Source: Capillibacterium thermochitinicola
Lineage (GTDB): Bacteria > Bacillota > UBA4882 > UBA10575
Direction of reading: 5' to 3'
DNA: 64,000 bases
Assembly: GCF_013664685.1 (NCBI RefSeq)
Contig: NZ_JAAKDE010000019.1
Coordinates: forward strand, 31,334-95,333
Both the position numbers and the translations under genes were made by a program. Of this stretch, positions 18,215 through 26,906 are shown piece after piece. The notes under the pieces were generated by a model that searched no databases, was not told the origin of the DNA, and was given only the letters and a program-made list of their open reading frames with translations. The first letter of the stretch is position 1. Every line of letters starts with the position of its first letter.

Positions 18215-19174
18215 ATGTTGCCGCCCAAACACATCCGCAAGTTTTTTTCGTTTGCCTGTGCGCTGTTATTACTGGTTCCGTTTTTAATGGGCTGTCCAGG
18301 TGCGGAAGGGAACGTGGCTAAAAAACTGAATAAAGAGCCGGAGATCACCGTCTATTTCCACAAAACAAAAGAGACGAAGAAGATGCCGATCGAAGAATAC
18401 CTCATGGGTGTGGTGGCCGGTGAGATGAGGCCGGACTGGCCCGTGGAGGCTTATGCGGCGCAGGCGATTGTCGCCCGGACTTTCACGATGGATTTTATCG
18501 CCGACGGTGGGACCAAGAAGCAACATAATACCGATATTTCCACGGATGAGGAAGAAGCACAAGCGTATAACGCCGACGCCATTACGCCGGAGATCCGGCG
18601 CGCCGTCCAGATGACGGCGGGACAAGTTATGACTTACCGCGGGCGGTATGTGAAAGGGTGGTTCTCGGCCAGTTGTGGTGGGCGTACCGCCTTAGCCAAA
18701 GACGGGTTGGCCTATAAGGATCCGGAACCCCCGTATATGCGCTCGGTCTCCTGCCCGGAAGCGGAAGTAATTCCCGATGAAGAATTGTTTTGGAAAAAGA
18801 AATTCACCTTCCAGGAGCTCACGGCCGCCCTTTCCGAACTGGGCCAAAAAATCGGCACCGTTTCCCGGATGGCGGTGGCTTCCCGCAGTAAAGATTCACA
18901 CCGGGCGCGGGAACTGAAATTCACCGGGTCTGACGGGGAAGCGACCGTCCCGGGGGCCGATTTCCGGATTGCCATCGGTCCGCAAGATATGCGTTCCATC
19001 TGGCTGACCGATATAAAGCACGAAGCCGACGGGATCACCTTGGAAGGCCGGGGTTTTGGCCATGGCGTCGGGTTATGCCAGTGGGGGGCCCATGCCTTGG
19101 CTAAAAAAGGGAAAAAACCGGAGGAGATTATTAAGCACTATTACCCGGAAGTAAAGATCGAGAAATTGTGGTAG
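18215..19174 (+). CDS. spoIID: SpoIID/LytB-domain protein (stage II sporulation protein D), lipoprotein-like
   Basis: 319 residues. The N-terminal hydrophobic segment ends in LMGC, a possible lipobox, so the protein may be a lipid-anchored form. The SpoIID domain includes MPIEEYLMGVVAGEM, AYAAQAIVARTFTM, SCGGRT, and the C-terminal GFGHGVGLCQWGAHALAKKGK. SpoIID is a lytic transglycosylase that degrades peptidoglycan during engulfment. AGGGGGAGGAA precedes the ATG. The next genes (terminator, then yabP) support a sporulation neighbourhood. SpoIID-like paralogues exist, so the exact orthology is not proved. Confidence 0.88.
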   Translation: MLPPKHIRKFFSFACALLLLVPFLMGCPGAEGNVAKKLNKEPEITVYFHKTKETKKMPIEEYLMGVVAGEMRPDWPVEAYAAQAIVARTFTMDFIADGGTKKQHNTDISTDEEEAQAYNADAITPEIRRAVQMTAGQVMTYRGRYVKGWFSASCGGRTALAKDGLAYKDPEPPYMRSVSCPEAEVIPDEELFWKKKFTFQELTAALSELGQKIGTVSRMAVASRSKDSHRARELKFTGSDGEATVPGADFRIAIGPQDMRSIWLTDIKHEADGITLEGRGFGHGVGLCQWGAHALAKKGKKPEEIIKHYYPEVKIEKLW

Positions 19175-19222
19175 ATAAATACCGGACGAGGTAATTTTCA
19201 TCTAGTAAACCGAAAAGGAAAG

Positions 19223-19259
19223 AAAAAGCTGTCAACCGGTTACGGTTGACAGCTTTTTT
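19223..19259 (+). terminator. Intrinsic terminator after spoIID
   Basis: 16-bp stem AAAAAGCTGTCAACCG / its complement with the loop GTTA, ending in six T residues at 19254-19259. Confidence 0.93.
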
Positions 19260-19410
19260 GGCGACAAAACCCCAAGCCAAGCGGGGATTACTTCAGGGTT
19301 CCCGCGGCTGGGTAGGTACTTGGTTTGTACTCTATAGCTCTTTTTGTTCCAAATGCCCATCTTTGCTCATATGATAGTTTGTAAGAAAAATCTGATCAGA
19401 GGTGGCAAGG

Positions 19411-19692
19411 ATGGAGCAGAAGGGAGTAAAGAACAACCATCAATTAACCCTGGTCCACCGGGAAAAATTAACCATCGACGGGGTCACCAATGTGGGTAGT
19501 TACGACCCGACTGCCCTTTTACTGGAGACCACCGCGGGAGTGCTGTTGATTAAAGGCGAAAATCTTCATTTAACCCTGTTGAATCTGGAACAAGGGAAAA
19601 TCGGGTTGACGGGAGAGATTAATGCCCTCACCTACAGCAATGAATCGCTCAGCCAAAGAAGCAAAGGTCTTTTAGGTAAGATCTTTAAGTGA
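19411..19692 (+). CDS. yabP: YabP-type sporulation protein
   Basis: 93 residues. The family is recognised by HQLTLVHREKLTIDGVTNVGSYDPTALLLETTAGVLLIKGENLHL: beta-rich YabP/YqfC-like. In B. subtilis yabP is expressed in the mother cell under SigE and yabQ follows; no yabQ is seen here. The frame opens at a GTG at 19402, but the ATG at 19411 has better spacing to AGAGGTGG. A CATATGAT at about 19369 could be a SigE-type -10 element, but I could not find a convincing partner. A terminator follows at 19751. Confidence 0.85.
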   Translation: MEQKGVKNNHQLTLVHREKLTIDGVTNVGSYDPTALLLETTAGVLLIKGENLHLTLLNLEQGKIGLTGEINALTYSNESLSQRSKGLLGKIFK

Positions 19693-19750
19693 GGGAAGCC
19701 TTGCTACTAACTTGTATAAACCAATGGTTGGCTTTGTTTAGCCGTCACGG

Positions 19751-19777
19751 AAAAAAGAGGAAACGACCTCTTTTTTT
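19751..19777 (+). terminator. Intrinsic terminator after yabP
   Basis: Stem AAAAAAGAGG (19751-19760) / CCTCTTTTTT with the loop AAACGA and a run of T. Confidence 0.88.
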
Positions 19778-19876
19778 GTTTTAATTTCCGGCAGGAATTG
19801 CTGTCGCTTTATGGAAACATATAAAAGACTGACCAGACCAGGTGAATATTTCGAAAAACATACTTTGAGGTGCAGG

Positions 19877-21553
19877 ATGAAGAAACACCGCCGTCTCCCG
19901 CTCTTTTTTTTCTTGCTGCTTTTGGCCAGTTTCGCTTTGACTTTTCCCGCCCAGTCGGCGGTGGAGCTAAGTAGAACCGGGGCCGAATACCGTTTTGGAC
20001 GCGTGAAAGCGCTGCCCCGCCCGTTGGAATGGAAAAAACTGGTCACACCCCATTTTGAGATCTTCTTCTACCAGGGCCTGGAGGAACTGGCGGAACGCAG
20101 TGCCCGTATCTTGGAAGAAGATGCCTTTGGCCGCGTCTATCCTGATTTTCGCAACCTTTTTACCCTAAACCCATACCGGAAAATCCGGGTGATTCTCTTT
20201 GCGTCGCGGAAGGAGTACCAGAATTCACAAGCCAGCGGAGTATCGTTCGATGACACTTCCGAAGGGGTTGCCCACATACTGGTCAACCGGCTGGTGGTGA
20301 TTGGACAGCCGACTTACCGGGACTTGCGGGGCGTTTTGACCCATGAGATCACCCATTTGATTACGATTGGCCCTTTCAAAAACCACATTTTGTACGGGAT
20401 GGGGAACAACGTACCGGGTTGGATTGCGGAAGGGCTGGCCGAATACTATATGCCGGCGGAGACCAGATTCCCCAACCGGGAGGTTGCCCTCCGCGACGTG
20501 GTCCTACGGGACCAGGTGGATTCGCTTAATGAGATCTCGGCGGTCAGTGGCAATCTTCACTACGCGGAAGCCTGGTCCCTGATTGATTACATCGCCCGGA
20601 AATATGGCCAAGATAAGCTGTGCGTAATGCTGGAAGCGGTGGTGAAGGAAGGCCACCGGGACCGCACCTTCGAAAAACTCTTCGGCCGGACGCTTAAGGA
20701 ACTGTGGAACGACTGGCGGGAGGAACTGCCCCAGATCTACCGGGCGGGAGCGGAGGCGCCCGCCTATACTGAAAAGGCCGATCCGCTCTATCCAGACTAC
20801 CGCAACCAATTGATGGTTAAGGTTGGCCCGGACGGTCAAATTTTTTTCCTCTCCACCTGCCAGGGCCGGCTCTATGATCTATTCCAGGCCGATGGCGACC
20901 AAGTCAGGGCACTGACCAAACGGACTGTGTTTGCTTACGACTTGGCACCGGACGGGCGGCAACTGGTTTTTCTCTCCGACGAAGAAGGCGACCGGCGGCT
21001 TTACCGGTTAGATTTGGCCTCCGGCGTGGAGACGCCGGTGGAACTGGAGATCACCAATCCCATTGGCGTGGCCTGGTCCCCCCAGGGGGACCGGTTGGCT
21101 GTAGTGGCCAATATCAAGGGTGATGCCGACCTTTTCCTGGTTGATCCAGAGGGACGACTTTTGGGAGTGATTGCCGACTCTGAAGTCGACGAGACGGATC
21201 CGGCTTGGTCCCCCGACGGTTCGCGGCTGGCGTTTGTTTCCCCCCGGGGGCAATTTGACCAGCTTTACCTCTGGGACGGCGATAAAGTGCGTTTGCTGAC
21301 CCAGGGCGCTGCGCACCACCGGGACCCGGTCTGGAGCCCCACCGGGGACCTTTATTGCTTGACGGGGGAGCGGGGTTACTACCGGGTGGCGGTCGTTGAT
21401 TCAGCCCACGGGACCACGAACCCTCTTTGGCCTTACCGCGAATCCGTTCTTGGGGTGGTCCCGACGGCCGGTGATTTTCTGGTTACCCTTTATAACGACC
21501 GTAATTTCGAGCTTTATCGCTACCAACCGGGGGAGGATAAATATGATGAATAA
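19877..21553 (+). CDS. Secreted zinc metallopeptidase (MA clan) fused to a TolB/WD40-like beta-propeller
   Basis: 558 residues. A strong signal peptide (residues 1-28, ending FPAQSA) is followed by a peptidase domain with HEITH at 156-160 (HExxH zinc site) and WIAEGLAEY at 182-190, carrying the likely third ligand Glu; this is the gluzincin MA-like layout. From about 265 to the end come TolB-type propeller repeats (LAPDGRQLVFLSDEEGDRRLYRLD, SPQGDRLAVVANI, SPDGSRLAFVSPRG). It should act outside the inner membrane. Start ATG 19877 is set by GAGGTG and the signal peptide; an earlier ATG (19811) has neither. The stop overlaps the start of the next gene by 11 bases, so the two are coupled. Confidence 0.83.
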   Translation: MKKHRRLPLFFFLLLLASFALTFPAQSAVELSRTGAEYRFGRVKALPRPLEWKKLVTPHFEIFFYQGLEELAERSARILEEDAFGRVYPDFRNLFTLNPYRKIRVILFASRKEYQNSQASGVSFDDTSEGVAHILVNRLVVIGQPTYRDLRGVLTHEITHLITIGPFKNHILYGMGNNVPGWIAEGLAEYYMPAETRFPNREVALRDVVLRDQVDSLNEISAVSGNLHYAEAWSLIDYIARKYGQDKLCVMLEAVVKEGHRDRTFEKLFGRTLKELWNDWREELPQIYRAGAEAPAYTEKADPLYPDYRNQLMVKVGPDGQIFFLSTCQGRLYDLFQADGDQVRALTKRTVFAYDLAPDGRQLVFLSDEEGDRRLYRLDLASGVETPVELEITNPIGVAWSPQGDRLAVVANIKGDADLFLVDPEGRLLGVIADSEVDETDPAWSPDGSRLAFVSPRGQFDQLYLWDGDKVRLLTQGAAHHRDPVWSPTGDLYCLTGERGYYRVAVVDSAHGTTNPLWPYRESVLGVVPTAGDFLVTLYNDRNFELYRYQPGEDKYDE

Positions 21554-22661
21554 ACAAAATAACCGGTGGCGCTGGTCAGGCTTACTGCTGGTACTCCTTT
21601 TCTTCTTTGTTGGTGTCGTCCCCGTCCGGGCGGTGGCAATGGAGTATGAAGAGTACCGTTCCCAGCTGGAGTTGGAGTATTTTATCCCCTTCATCATGTA
21701 CGATGGTGTTTTTTACGCGGCGACTTACGGAAAGATGAGCAGTATCCTCCGGGATCAGGAGTTGGAGTTTATCCTTCTGGCGCAGGGGGAGGAGACCATC
21801 AACCTGGTGTTGGGCTATACCTATCATACTCCCTACTGGTCCTACGGACTAAACTTTTATCAGATGCCGGTTTTCACCGGCCCCCCCTGGGGTCTTGGCT
21901 TTTGGGAGCTGCAAAGAGGTGTCAGTCTACTGGCCAGCCGTCATTACAGCAATGAGGATCGTCTCGATTTAAGGTTACAGTGGGAGAGTTTTTCTCCTTT
22001 GGAAGACTTCCGATATCCGGTGGACGACGCTTCGCTTTTTGGGGTCGAGGCCACCCTTACCCACGATGATTTTTCTTTTCTCCGGCAAGCGGGCTCCCGG
22101 GGGTATGTCAGTTTAGGCGGAGCCTATCCGCTCCTGGGGACCGCTTATGAAAATATTAAAGTGGAAGGGGATTACCGGCGTTACTGGTCGGGAGACCGTA
22201 CTTCTCTGATCTTTTGCCTCCGTACCGGGAAGATCTGGGGGTACTATCCAAGCCACCGGGGGTTTGCGCTCGGAGGAATTCAACAGGTGAATGTCAGTAG
22301 TTTGGGTACCGTGACCAACCAAGGGCTTTTAGGCACCTTGGCCGATACCGTCCTCCGGGGTTATCCCGCCTACCGTTACCGGGGTGACGGCTTTATCCTG
22401 ACCAATCTGGAGCTACGATTGTTGGCATGGCCGCGTTCTTACCAAGAACGCCGCCGTACCGCTTTTTCCCTTGGTGCGTTTGCCGATGCAGCTTGGGTTT
22501 GGGACGGGGACCGGCGTGTTTCGGCCAGTCCGTCGGTGGGTGTGGGCTTTGGTTTTAAGTTTTTCTTGTTCGGGTTAAATATTGGTTTTGACTATGCGGT
22601 CCCGCTCAATTCCGAAGACAGGGCTCCACGCTGGCACTTTAGTTTAGGGGAAGTTTTTTAA
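21543..22661 (+). CDS. Outer-membrane barrel protein resembling the Omp85/D15 surface-antigen domain
   Basis: 372 residues from the ATG at 21543 (or 21546) behind GGGGGAGG. A signal peptide (to about residue 33) is followed by beta strands of a barrel. The last third (FALGGIQQVNV, LRGYPAYRYRGDGFILTNLELRL, VGVGFGFKFFLFGLNIGFDYAVPL) resembles the C-terminal repeats of BamA/D15 proteins, and the protein ends in Phe (FSLGEVF). No POTRA domains are present, so it is not BamA itself. It starts inside the preceding peptidase/propeller gene, implying a joint function at the outer membrane. A patatin-like or TPS-type partner is not present. Confidence 0.7.
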   Translation: MMNKQNNRWRWSGLLLVLLFFFVGVVPVRAVAMEYEEYRSQLELEYFIPFIMYDGVFYAATYGKMSSILRDQELEFILLAQGEETINLVLGYTYHTPYWSYGLNFYQMPVFTGPPWGLGFWELQRGVSLLASRHYSNEDRLDLRLQWESFSPLEDFRYPVDDASLFGVEATLTHDDFSFLRQAGSRGYVSLGGAYPLLGTAYENIKVEGDYRRYWSGDRTSLIFCLRTGKIWGYYPSHRGFALGGIQQVNVSSLGTVTNQGLLGTLADTVLRGYPAYRYRGDGFILTNLELRLLAWPRSYQERRRTAFSLGAFADAAWVWDGDRRVSASPSVGVGFGFKFFLFGLNIGFDYAVPLNSEDRAPRWHFSLGEVF

Positions 22662-22777
22662 AGGATAGACCAAGATTGACCGCAACCGTTCGTTACGGAT
22701 AGCGTAAGATAATTTCGGTGGCTGAGGTATAACCCCCCTTATTTTGGCCGAAACTGGGAATAAGGGGTGGTTAGCCG

Positions 22778-23350
22778 ATGAAACAAAAGCTTACATGGGG
22801 AACGGTTATTTTCTTTATAATTTTGATTGGATTACGGGCGGAAGCCATGGCCAACGTTTTCGGTTTCCCCAGCCGTAACCAGGTCGAACAAGCCCTCCAC
22901 AGCGCCACCGAAAACTGGGGACCGTTGGTCTGCCTTGAAGGAGAGATTACGGACGTAACGGCGGACGGGTTCCGTTTCCGCGCCAGCGACCACGAGGAAA
23001 GTTTCTTTTCCCATCAGGACGCGGAGGTTTTTGTCAATGGCCGGGCCGGGCTTTGTACGGCTCTGCGGCCGATCGCACCCGGTTTTAATTTTGATGCCCG
23101 TCTTTATCTTGACCGGGCAGGCGTTCTTCGTTTGGTGGATGGTTGGTACGTCGGGGTGGAAGCGGAAGTCCTCACCATTGACCCGGAACGCGGTCTCCTG
23201 ACGGTTCAACCCCTTGACCATGCCCAAGCCAACCAGTTCCGCCTCTCACCGCTCTTCTCCGCCACCAGTCCTCTACCAGCCCCGGGCGAGGTTTGTTTTT
23301 TCCTTTTTGATTGGGAGTACCAGGTGCGCCGGATTATCTGTGCGCCGTGA
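22778..23350 (+). CDS. Exported protein of unknown function
   Basis: 190 residues. Signal peptide at 1-25 (hydrophobic run VIFFIILIGL, then RAEAMA). The rest is beta-rich with two repeated small-barrel-like units (LVCLEGEITDVTADGFRFRASDHEESFF, EAEVLTIDPERGLLTVQPLDHAQANQF) and two to three Cys. I do not recognise the family; an OB-like fold is a guess. It is the third exported product in a row. A hairpin (CCCCCTTATT pairing with AATAAGGGG, about 22733-22769) places its ribosome-binding site GGGGTGG in the 3' strand, which could tune translation. Confidence 0.65.
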   Translation: MKQKLTWGTVIFFIILIGLRAEAMANVFGFPSRNQVEQALHSATENWGPLVCLEGEITDVTADGFRFRASDHEESFFSHQDAEVFVNGRAGLCTALRPIAPGFNFDARLYLDRAGVLRLVDGWYVGVEAEVLTIDPERGLLTVQPLDHAQANQFRLSPLFSATSPLPAPGEVCFFLFDWEYQVRRIICAP

Positions 23351-23454
23351 CACAAAAACCGGGCTTTACCCGGGAAAAGCAGGATCACAGGGGAGTCTCG
23401 CGAATAGAAACTGAGAGGTAATGCCGACTAGATTCGAAGAAAGGACGAGCGAGC

Positions 23455-24501
23455 GTGGCGATTACCGTTCTGGTAGTAGATGATTCTGCCTTTATGCGTC
23501 AACTGATCAAGCAAATGCTGGAGTCGGATCCGGGGATTAAAGTGGTAGCAGTGGCGACCGACGGGATTGACGCTTTGAACAAAATTGACTTTTACCGTCC
23601 GCAAGTGGTAACGTTGGATCTGGAGATGCCGCGCATGGATGGCCTTACGATGCTGGCCGAATTGATGCGGCGACATCCCCTGCCGGTTGTGGTCGTCAGT
23701 TCGATTGCGGTGGAGGGGGGCGAACAAACCCTTCAAGCTTTGGAGCTGGGTGCGGTTGATTTTGTGACCAAACCGGTGGCCAAGCCCTCGCAAGAATTGT
23801 GGCAGATCCAGGATGAGCTGGTCCTGAAGGTAAAAGCGGCTGCCGAGGTCCGGCCCGAGATTATAGAACAACTGCCGGTGGCGGAGCCGGTTCCGGAACA
23901 AGACTTTGATAATGTACCATCCACTGGGATTGTGGTCGTTGGGGCTTCCACCGGCGGACCCCGCGCCCTGCGTTATCTGCTGTCTCAAATTCCGCCGGAT
24001 TTTCCCTGGGGGATGATCATTGCCCAGCACATCCCGGCTGAGTTTACGCAGAGTTTTGCCGCACGGTTAGGTTCGCTTTCGGCCTTGAAGGTAAAGGTGG
24101 CCGAGGAGAACGATGAAGTGCGGCCCGGGCAAGTCTTGGTGGCCCCGTCCGGACTCCAGACCGGTGTGGTGCGGAAAGACGGGAAAACCCGGATTAAACT
24201 GGAGCAAAGTGATGCGATCTATCGCCCCTCCGTCGACTACCTCTTCAACTCTGTGGCGGCTGTGTATAAAGAAAATACGGTAGGAGTACTCTTAACCGGG
24301 ATGGGGGCTGACGGTGCTTATGGCTTAAAGCTCATCAAGGAAGCCGGTGGGATTACCATTGCCGAGGCGGCGACTTCCTGTGTCATTTACGGGATGCCCC
24401 GGGTCGCCGCAGAAATTGGCGCCGTTCACTACCAATTACCCCTCGCTGAAATTCCAAAGTGTCTTTCCTCAGTGTTGGCCCGTTATAAGCAAAAACAGTA
24501 A
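23455..24501 (+). CDS. cheB: Chemotaxis response regulator protein-glutamate methylesterase
   Basis: 348 residues, GTG start. The receiver domain (1-120) has DD at 9-10 and the phospho-acceptor Asp55 in TLDLEMPRMDG. After a short linker, the CheB methylesterase domain shows the Ser of GASTGG, the His of AQHIPAEF and the Asp of LTGMGADGAYGL, a complete catalytic triad. It removes methyl groups from or deamidates chemoreceptors when phosphorylated. No other che gene is in the window; the next gene encodes an HDOD protein separated by 15 bp, so a joint signalling role is likely. Confidence 0.95.
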   Translation: MAITVLVVDDSAFMRQLIKQMLESDPGIKVVAVATDGIDALNKIDFYRPQVVTLDLEMPRMDGLTMLAELMRRHPLPVVVVSSIAVEGGEQTLQALELGAVDFVTKPVAKPSQELWQIQDELVLKVKAAAEVRPEIIEQLPVAEPVPEQDFDNVPSTGIVVVGASTGGPRALRYLLSQIPPDFPWGMIIAQHIPAEFTQSFAARLGSLSALKVKVAEENDEVRPGQVLVAPSGLQTGVVRKDGKTRIKLEQSDAIYRPSVDYLFNSVAAVYKENTVGVLLTGMGADGAYGLKLIKEAGGITIAEAATSCVIYGMPRVAAEIGAVHYQLPLAEIPKCLSSVLARYKQKQ

Positions 24502-24516
24502 TGGGAGTTGGCGAAG

Positions 24517-25368
24517 ATGACCCCCCTTGATCTTGTTGAACGGAGGATGCGGGAGCTTCCGACGCTGCCGTTGGTGGCCCAACGGGTGGTCGGCCTCCTT
24601 GACAACCCCAGTTCTTCCGCGGCGGATCTGGAGCAAGTCATCAAACATGATCAAGCCTTAACCGCCCGCGTCCTAAAACTGGTCAACTCCGCTTATTATG
24701 GCTATCCCCGTCACATTACCACGGTAGGCCAGGCGATTGTGATCCTGGGCTACAAGACCCTGAAAGAACTAGTTTTAAGTATCTCCATTGCCGACCTTTT
24801 CCGGATGAGGGGAGAGGCGAAAGTTTTTAACCGGGCGGCCCTTTGGCAACATGCCGTCGTTACCGCAATTGGGGCCAGGATCTTGGCCCGCCGCGCCGGG
24901 CTGCCGTTTGAAGAAGATGTCTTCATCGCCGGGCTCCTGCATGATATCGGGGTTCTCTTTTTGGATCTATGCTTAAATGCCGAATTTGACGAGATCGTTG
25001 CTTTAACGACTACCGCCGGGGTCCCGTTGGTCCGGGCCGAGGAAAAAGTTTTAGGCTTCAACCACACGCAGGTGGGGAAGATGGTGGCGGAAAAATGGAA
25101 CTTTCCTCCCTTTTTGGTTGAGGTCATCCGCCACCACCACCGGCCGGTCCAAACCAGAAACCACTGGGTGGCGGTGGCGCTGGTCTTCCTGGCTGATAAT
25201 CTGGCTCAGGAAACGGGCGTTGGTTTTTTGGAAGGTTACGATGCCGGACCGGACTTTGTAACAACTGTTTGGACCTGGCTTGAACTGAAACCTGAGCAAA
25301 AACCCGACGTTTTGCAGCAAATTAAGCGGGAACTGCAGGGTGCGGGTGAATTTTTAGCTTTATGTTAG
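24517..25368 (+). CDS. HDOD domain signalling protein
   Basis: 283 residues. The HDOD domain covers most of the protein: LPTLPLVAQRVVGLL, HDQALTARVLKLVNSAYYG, VGQAIVILGYKTLKEL, and GLLHDIGVLFLDL, with HHH near the C terminus (VIRHHHRPVQ). HDOD proteins are HD-like regulators in chemotaxis, c-di-GMP and stress signalling, often without known enzymatic activity. A TTG at 24508 is in frame, but the ATG at 24517 is 9 bases from GGGAG. It lies between cheB and rho. Confidence 0.88.
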   Translation: MTPLDLVERRMRELPTLPLVAQRVVGLLDNPSSSAADLEQVIKHDQALTARVLKLVNSAYYGYPRHITTVGQAIVILGYKTLKELVLSISIADLFRMRGEAKVFNRAALWQHAVVTAIGARILARRAGLPFEEDVFIAGLLHDIGVLFLDLCLNAEFDEIVALTTTAGVPLVRAEEKVLGFNHTQVGKMVAEKWNFPPFLVEVIRHHHRPVQTRNHWVAVALVFLADNLAQETGVGFLEGYDAGPDFVTTVWTWLELKPEQKPDVLQQIKRELQGAGEFLALC

Positions 25369-25401
25369 AATGGACAAAATTAACGTAATTGGGGTGAGCA
25401 G

Positions 25402-26685
25402 ATGCAATTGGCCGATTTTGAAGCAAAAACTCTGGTCGAACTACAGAGAATGGCCAAGGAATTTGGGATTGACAATTATAACCGGTACCGGAAACGTGAA
25501 CTCATCTACGAGTTGCTCAAAGTCCTGGCGACTCAGGAAGGAAGGATCTTTTCCCAGGGCGTGCTGGAGATTTTGCCGGAAGGCTACGGCTTTTTAAGGG
25601 TTGATAACTACGAACCGGGGCCGAATGATGTTTATGTTTCCAACTCCCAAATCCGCCGTTTTCACCTGCGGACCGGCGATCTGGTTGCCGGTCAGGTTCG
25701 ACCGCCGAAAGAAAATGAACGTTACTTTTCGCTCCTGAAAACCCAGGCCGTCAACCACCTTGATCCCGATTTGTACCAGGAAAGAGACTATTTTGAGGAG
25801 CTGACCCCCATTTATCCGCAGGAACGGTTGGTCCTGGAAACCCAACCGAATGAGATCGCCATGCGTCTGATGGATATCATCGCGCCGGTGGGCAAAGGAC
25901 AGCGGGGGATGATTGTCGCGCCGCCAAAGGCGGGAAAGACAACCTTGCTGAAGAGCATTGCCAACAGTCTGACCCGGAATCATCCGGAGATTCACCTGAT
26001 TGTGCTCCTCATCGATGAAAGGCCGGAGGAAGTTACCGATATGGAGCGGTCGGTCTCGGGTGAGGTTGTGAGCTCGACCTTTGACCAACCGGCCGAGAAC
26101 CACGTCCGCGTGGCCGAACTCGTCCTGGAACGGGCCAAGAGGCTGGTGGAACTGAAAAAAGACGTGGTGATCCTTCTTGATTCCATCACCCGGCTGGCCC
26201 GGGCGTACAATCTGGTGGTTCCTCCCAGCGGGCGAACACTCTCGGGGGGTGTGGACCCCGGTGCCCTGCATAAACCGAAACGGTTCTTTGGGGCCGCCCG
26301 GAATATTGAGGAGGGTGGCAGTTTAACCATTATGGCCACCGCTCTGGTTGAGACCGGAAGCCGGATGGATGACGTCATCTATGAGGAATTCAAGGGTACC
26401 GGTAATATGGAACTCCATCTCGACCGCAAACTAGCCGACCGGCGGATCTTCCCGGCGATCGATATTGTCCGTTCCGGCACCCGCAAAGAAGAACTCCTCC
26501 TTGACCCGAAAGAGTTGGAGATGACCTGGGTGCTGCGGAAACTCTTAAGTTCACTTGGTCCGGCGGAGACAATGGAACTGCTTCTGGACCGGTTGGCCCA
26601 TACCAAAGACAATAAAGAATTACAGAGTCTGATCCTCAATTCTTCTTTTGCCGAAAATGTCCTGAGTAAAAGAGGGCAAAACTGA
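25402..26685 (+). CDS. rho: Transcription termination factor Rho
   Basis: 427 residues. The N-terminal helical region is followed by the RNA-binding cold-shock-like domain ([18 protein letters not shown]) and the ATPase core, with Walker [13 protein letters not shown], Walker [17 protein letters not shown], and the Q- and R-loops including [21 protein letters not shown]. Rho is a hexameric RNA helicase that ends transcription. ATG at 25402 follows GGGGTGAG. The stop lies within an intrinsic terminator (26673-26700) formed by the final codons. Confidence 0.97.
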   Translation: MQLADFEAKTLVELQRMAKEFGIDNYNRYRKRELIYELLKVLATQEGRIFSQGVLEILPEGYGFLRVDNYEPGPNDVYVSNSQIRRFHLRTGDLVAGQVRPPKENERYFSLLKTQAVNHLDPDLYQERDYFEELTPIYPQERLVLETQPNEIAMRLMDIIAPVGKGQRGMIVAPPKAGKTTLLKSIANSLTRNHPEIHLIVLLIDERPEEVTDMERSVSGEVVSSTFDQPAENHVRVAELVLERAKRLVELKKDVVILLDSITRLARAYNLVVPPSGRTLSGGVDPGALHKPKRFFGAARNIEEGGSLTIMATALVETGSRMDDVIYEEFKGTGNMELHLDRKLADRRIFPAIDIVRSGTRKEELLLDPKELEMTWVLRKLLSSLGPAETMELLLDRLAHTKDNKELQSLILNSSFAENVLSKRGQN

Positions 26686-26700
26686 AACTGCCCTTTTTTA
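26673..26700 (+). terminator. Intrinsic terminator overlapping the rho stop codon
   Basis: Stem AGGGCA (26673-26678) / TGCCCT (26689-26694) followed by T residues; the rho stop TGA (26683-26685) is in the loop. Confidence 0.75.
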
Positions 26701-26906
26701 CTTTTCCTCCGTGGCCGCTTTTTCCCACCTCCAAACATTTACACCTGTCCAGCTGGAAATGTTATAACAGAAAACCTGGTAAATCAGGCAATCCTTGACT
26801 ATGTATGAAATATATTAGTTATGGTCATGATAAAGTAAGTAATTTTCACTTTTTACGGCCATAACGGTTATAACAGCATGGGTGGAGTTTTGGAGGTAGG
26901 CAATAG

